This document shows, in pieces, positions 5,821 through 6,568 of a DNA stretch of 6,568 nucleotides; position 1 is the stretch's first letter; the number at the start of each line of letters is the position of its first letter. The DNA comes from an uncultured Eubacteriales bacterium (GTDB taxonomy: Bacteria; Bacillota; Clostridia; Christensenellales; Pumilibacteraceae): positions 1 to 6,568 of the forward strand of contig USBU01000071.1 in NCBI GenBank assembly GCA_900553005.1, written 5' to 3'. The notes under the pieces were generated by a model that was not told where the DNA came from, ran no database searches, and saw only the letters and a program-made list of their open reading frames with translations. Both the position numbers and the translations under genes were made by a program.

Positions 5821-6542
5821 ATGGATCTTTATAAGTTAAAAAGCGGTACTGACGTGCGCGGCACGGCTACCGAAGGCTACGGCCCGGCCGTGGATTTAAG
5901 CGCCGATGCCGTCAAGCTTATTTCGGATGCTTTCGGCGTTTGGCTGCTTGCCCGTAAGAAAAACGGACGGGTGGCTGTCGGCTGCGATTCGCGTTTGTCG
6001 TCTTCCGACATAAAAGGGATAGTGATCGATTCGCTTGCGGACGCGGGCTTTACCGTGCTGGACTGCGGACTGTGCTCCACGCCTTCGATGTTTATGACCA
6101 CGCAGTTCAAGGAAACAAGCGCGATTGCGGCGGTAATGGTAACCGCGTCGCATCATCCGCCTGAAAAGAACGGTCTTAAGTTTTTTACTCCGGCCGGAGG
6201 ATTGGGCTCGGAGCAGATTTCAGAGATAATCGATATAGCGTCGCGGGCCAAAAAGGCGGAGAAGCGAGAGCGCGGTGAAATCGTCAAGGATGATTTTATG
6301 GCGCTTTACTGCGACTTTCTTGTGGACAAAGTGCGTTCGGCATGCGGAGAGGCCCGTCCGCTCGACGGGTTTAAAATAGCGGTGGACGCCGGCAACGGAG
6401 CGGGCGCTTTTTACGTGGATAGGGTGCTTAAGCCGCTCGGCGCCGATACTTCCGGAAGCCAGTATCTGGATCCGGACGGTAACTTTCCCAATCATATCCC
6501 GAATCCGGAAAACCCCGCGGCAATGCAGTCGATTGCCGACGC
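5821..6542 (+). CDS. Alpha-D-phosphohexomutase (phosphoglucomutase/phosphomannomutase), 3' truncated
   Basis: The first 240-241 residues of an alpha-D-phosphohexomutase, which interconverts hexose 1- and 6-phosphates through a phosphoserine and a bisphosphate intermediate. The reading frame is open to the window edge, but from 6543 it is adapter. Landmarks are SGTDVRG at 8-14 (phosphate-contacting N-terminal loop), VGCDSRLSS around 53-61, active-site TASHHPPEKNGLKFF at 108-122 with phosphorylated Ser110, AVDAGNGAG in domain 2 around 187-195, and GNFPNHIPNPE around 220-230. The usual active site is TASHNP; here the residue after His111 is His112, as in a subset of the family with TASHxP. The full enzyme would be about 450-550 residues, so the metal-binding DGDxDR loop and domains 3-4 are missing. 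Substrate (glucose, mannose or glucosamine phosphates) cannot be decided, so no gene symbol is given. Codon use looks like its neighbours. Confidence 0.92.
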
Positions 6543-6568
6543 CTGTCTCTTATACACATCTCCGAGCC
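6543..6568 (-). other. Sequencing artefact: reverse-complement Nextera Read 2 adapter
   Basis: CTGTCTCTTATACACATCT at 6543-6561 is the reverse complement of the Tn5 mosaic end, and CCGAGCC at 6562-6568 begins the reverse complement of the Read-2-side adapter. These 26 bases are the exact inverted repeat of 20-45. The base at 6543 could be either genomic or adapter. The reading frame of the mutase continues through this segment only by chance. Confidence 0.98.

Larger units (their letters stand above)
46..6542 (+). other. Aromatic amino acid (shikimate) operon, both ends truncated
   Basis: Eight same-strand genes follow one another with overlaps or gaps of at most about 18 nt: tyrA', aroC, aroB, aroA, aroE, aroQ, aroK and a phosphohexomutase gene cut by the window end. 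No space is left for an internal promoter or terminator outside coding sequence. The arrangement implies one polycistronic mRNA with translational coupling at most junctions. The promoter, any leader or attenuator, and the genes for DAHP synthase and chorismate mutase would have to lie upstream or elsewhere. Operon status is inferred from spacing and shared pathway. Confidence 0.9.

Noticed and set aside
46..6542. Hidden novel system, CRISPR array, RNA gene, riboswitch or intergenic regulatory element
   Set aside because: Every genuine base is within or less than about 20 nt from a recognised biosynthetic gene. I saw no repeat arrays, no tRNA-like or rRNA-like sequence, and no leader or terminator hairpin in the short gaps.
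20..6568. Terminal inverted repeats with a Tn5-like mosaic end, suggesting a composite transposon carrying aro genes
   Set aside because: The repeats are commercial library adapter, including index and P7 bases. There is no transposase gene and no target-site duplication can be seen.

Overview
The window is a bacterial chromosome fragment of about 6.5 kb, roughly positions 46-6542. It is flanked on both sides by untrimmed Nextera (Tn5 tagmentation) sequencing adapter. Positions 1-45 read as the end of the P7 oligo, an 8-base i7 index and the Read-2-side Nextera adapter. Positions 6543-6568 are the reverse complement of the inner part of the same adapter. Neither end carries biological information, and the inverted repeat they form is not a transposon end.

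The genuine insert is one tightly packed, single-direction aromatic amino acid biosynthesis operon on the + strand: tyrA' (3' part, ACT domain at the C terminus) - aroC - aroB - aroA - aroE - aroQ - aroK - phosphohexomutase' (5' part). The gaps between genes are 14 to 18 nt at most. Most junctions overlap: a stop/ribosome-binding-site fusion at tyrA/aroC, 11 nt at aroC/aroB, 19 nt at aroB/aroA, TAATG at aroA/aroE and GTGA at aroQ/aroK. The genes are therefore probably co-transcribed and translationally coupled. No promoter, terminator, RNA gene, CRISPR array or mobile element is visible, and no non-coding stretch is longer than about 20 nt.

Together the genes encode six of the seven steps from DAHP to chorismate: AroB (DAHP to 3-dehydroquinate), AroQ (to 3-dehydroshikimate), AroE (to shikimate), AroK (to shikimate 3-phosphate), AroA (to EPSP) and AroC (to chorismate). 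TyrA takes prephenate on toward tyrosine. DAHP synthase (the first step) and chorismate mutase are not in the window and may lie upstream of the truncated tyrA. The last gene is an alpha-D-phosphohexomutase (phosphoglucomutase/phosphomannomutase type). It has no direct role in the shikimate pathway but sits one ribosome-binding site downstream of aroK.

The organism is probably an uncultured member of the Bacillota (clostridial lineage), perhaps from a metagenome. The reasons are strong GGAGG-type ribosome-binding sites, monofunctional Aro enzymes, a type II dehydroquinase, Firmicute-style AroA motifs and tyrA-ACT beside the aro genes. Base composition is moderately GC-rich by eye. This placement is inference; I cannot name a genus.

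I do not see a new biological system here. The points most worth checking are the adapter contamination, which creates a false N terminus on TyrA, and an unusual Ala in place of the conserved P-loop Gly in shikimate kinase.
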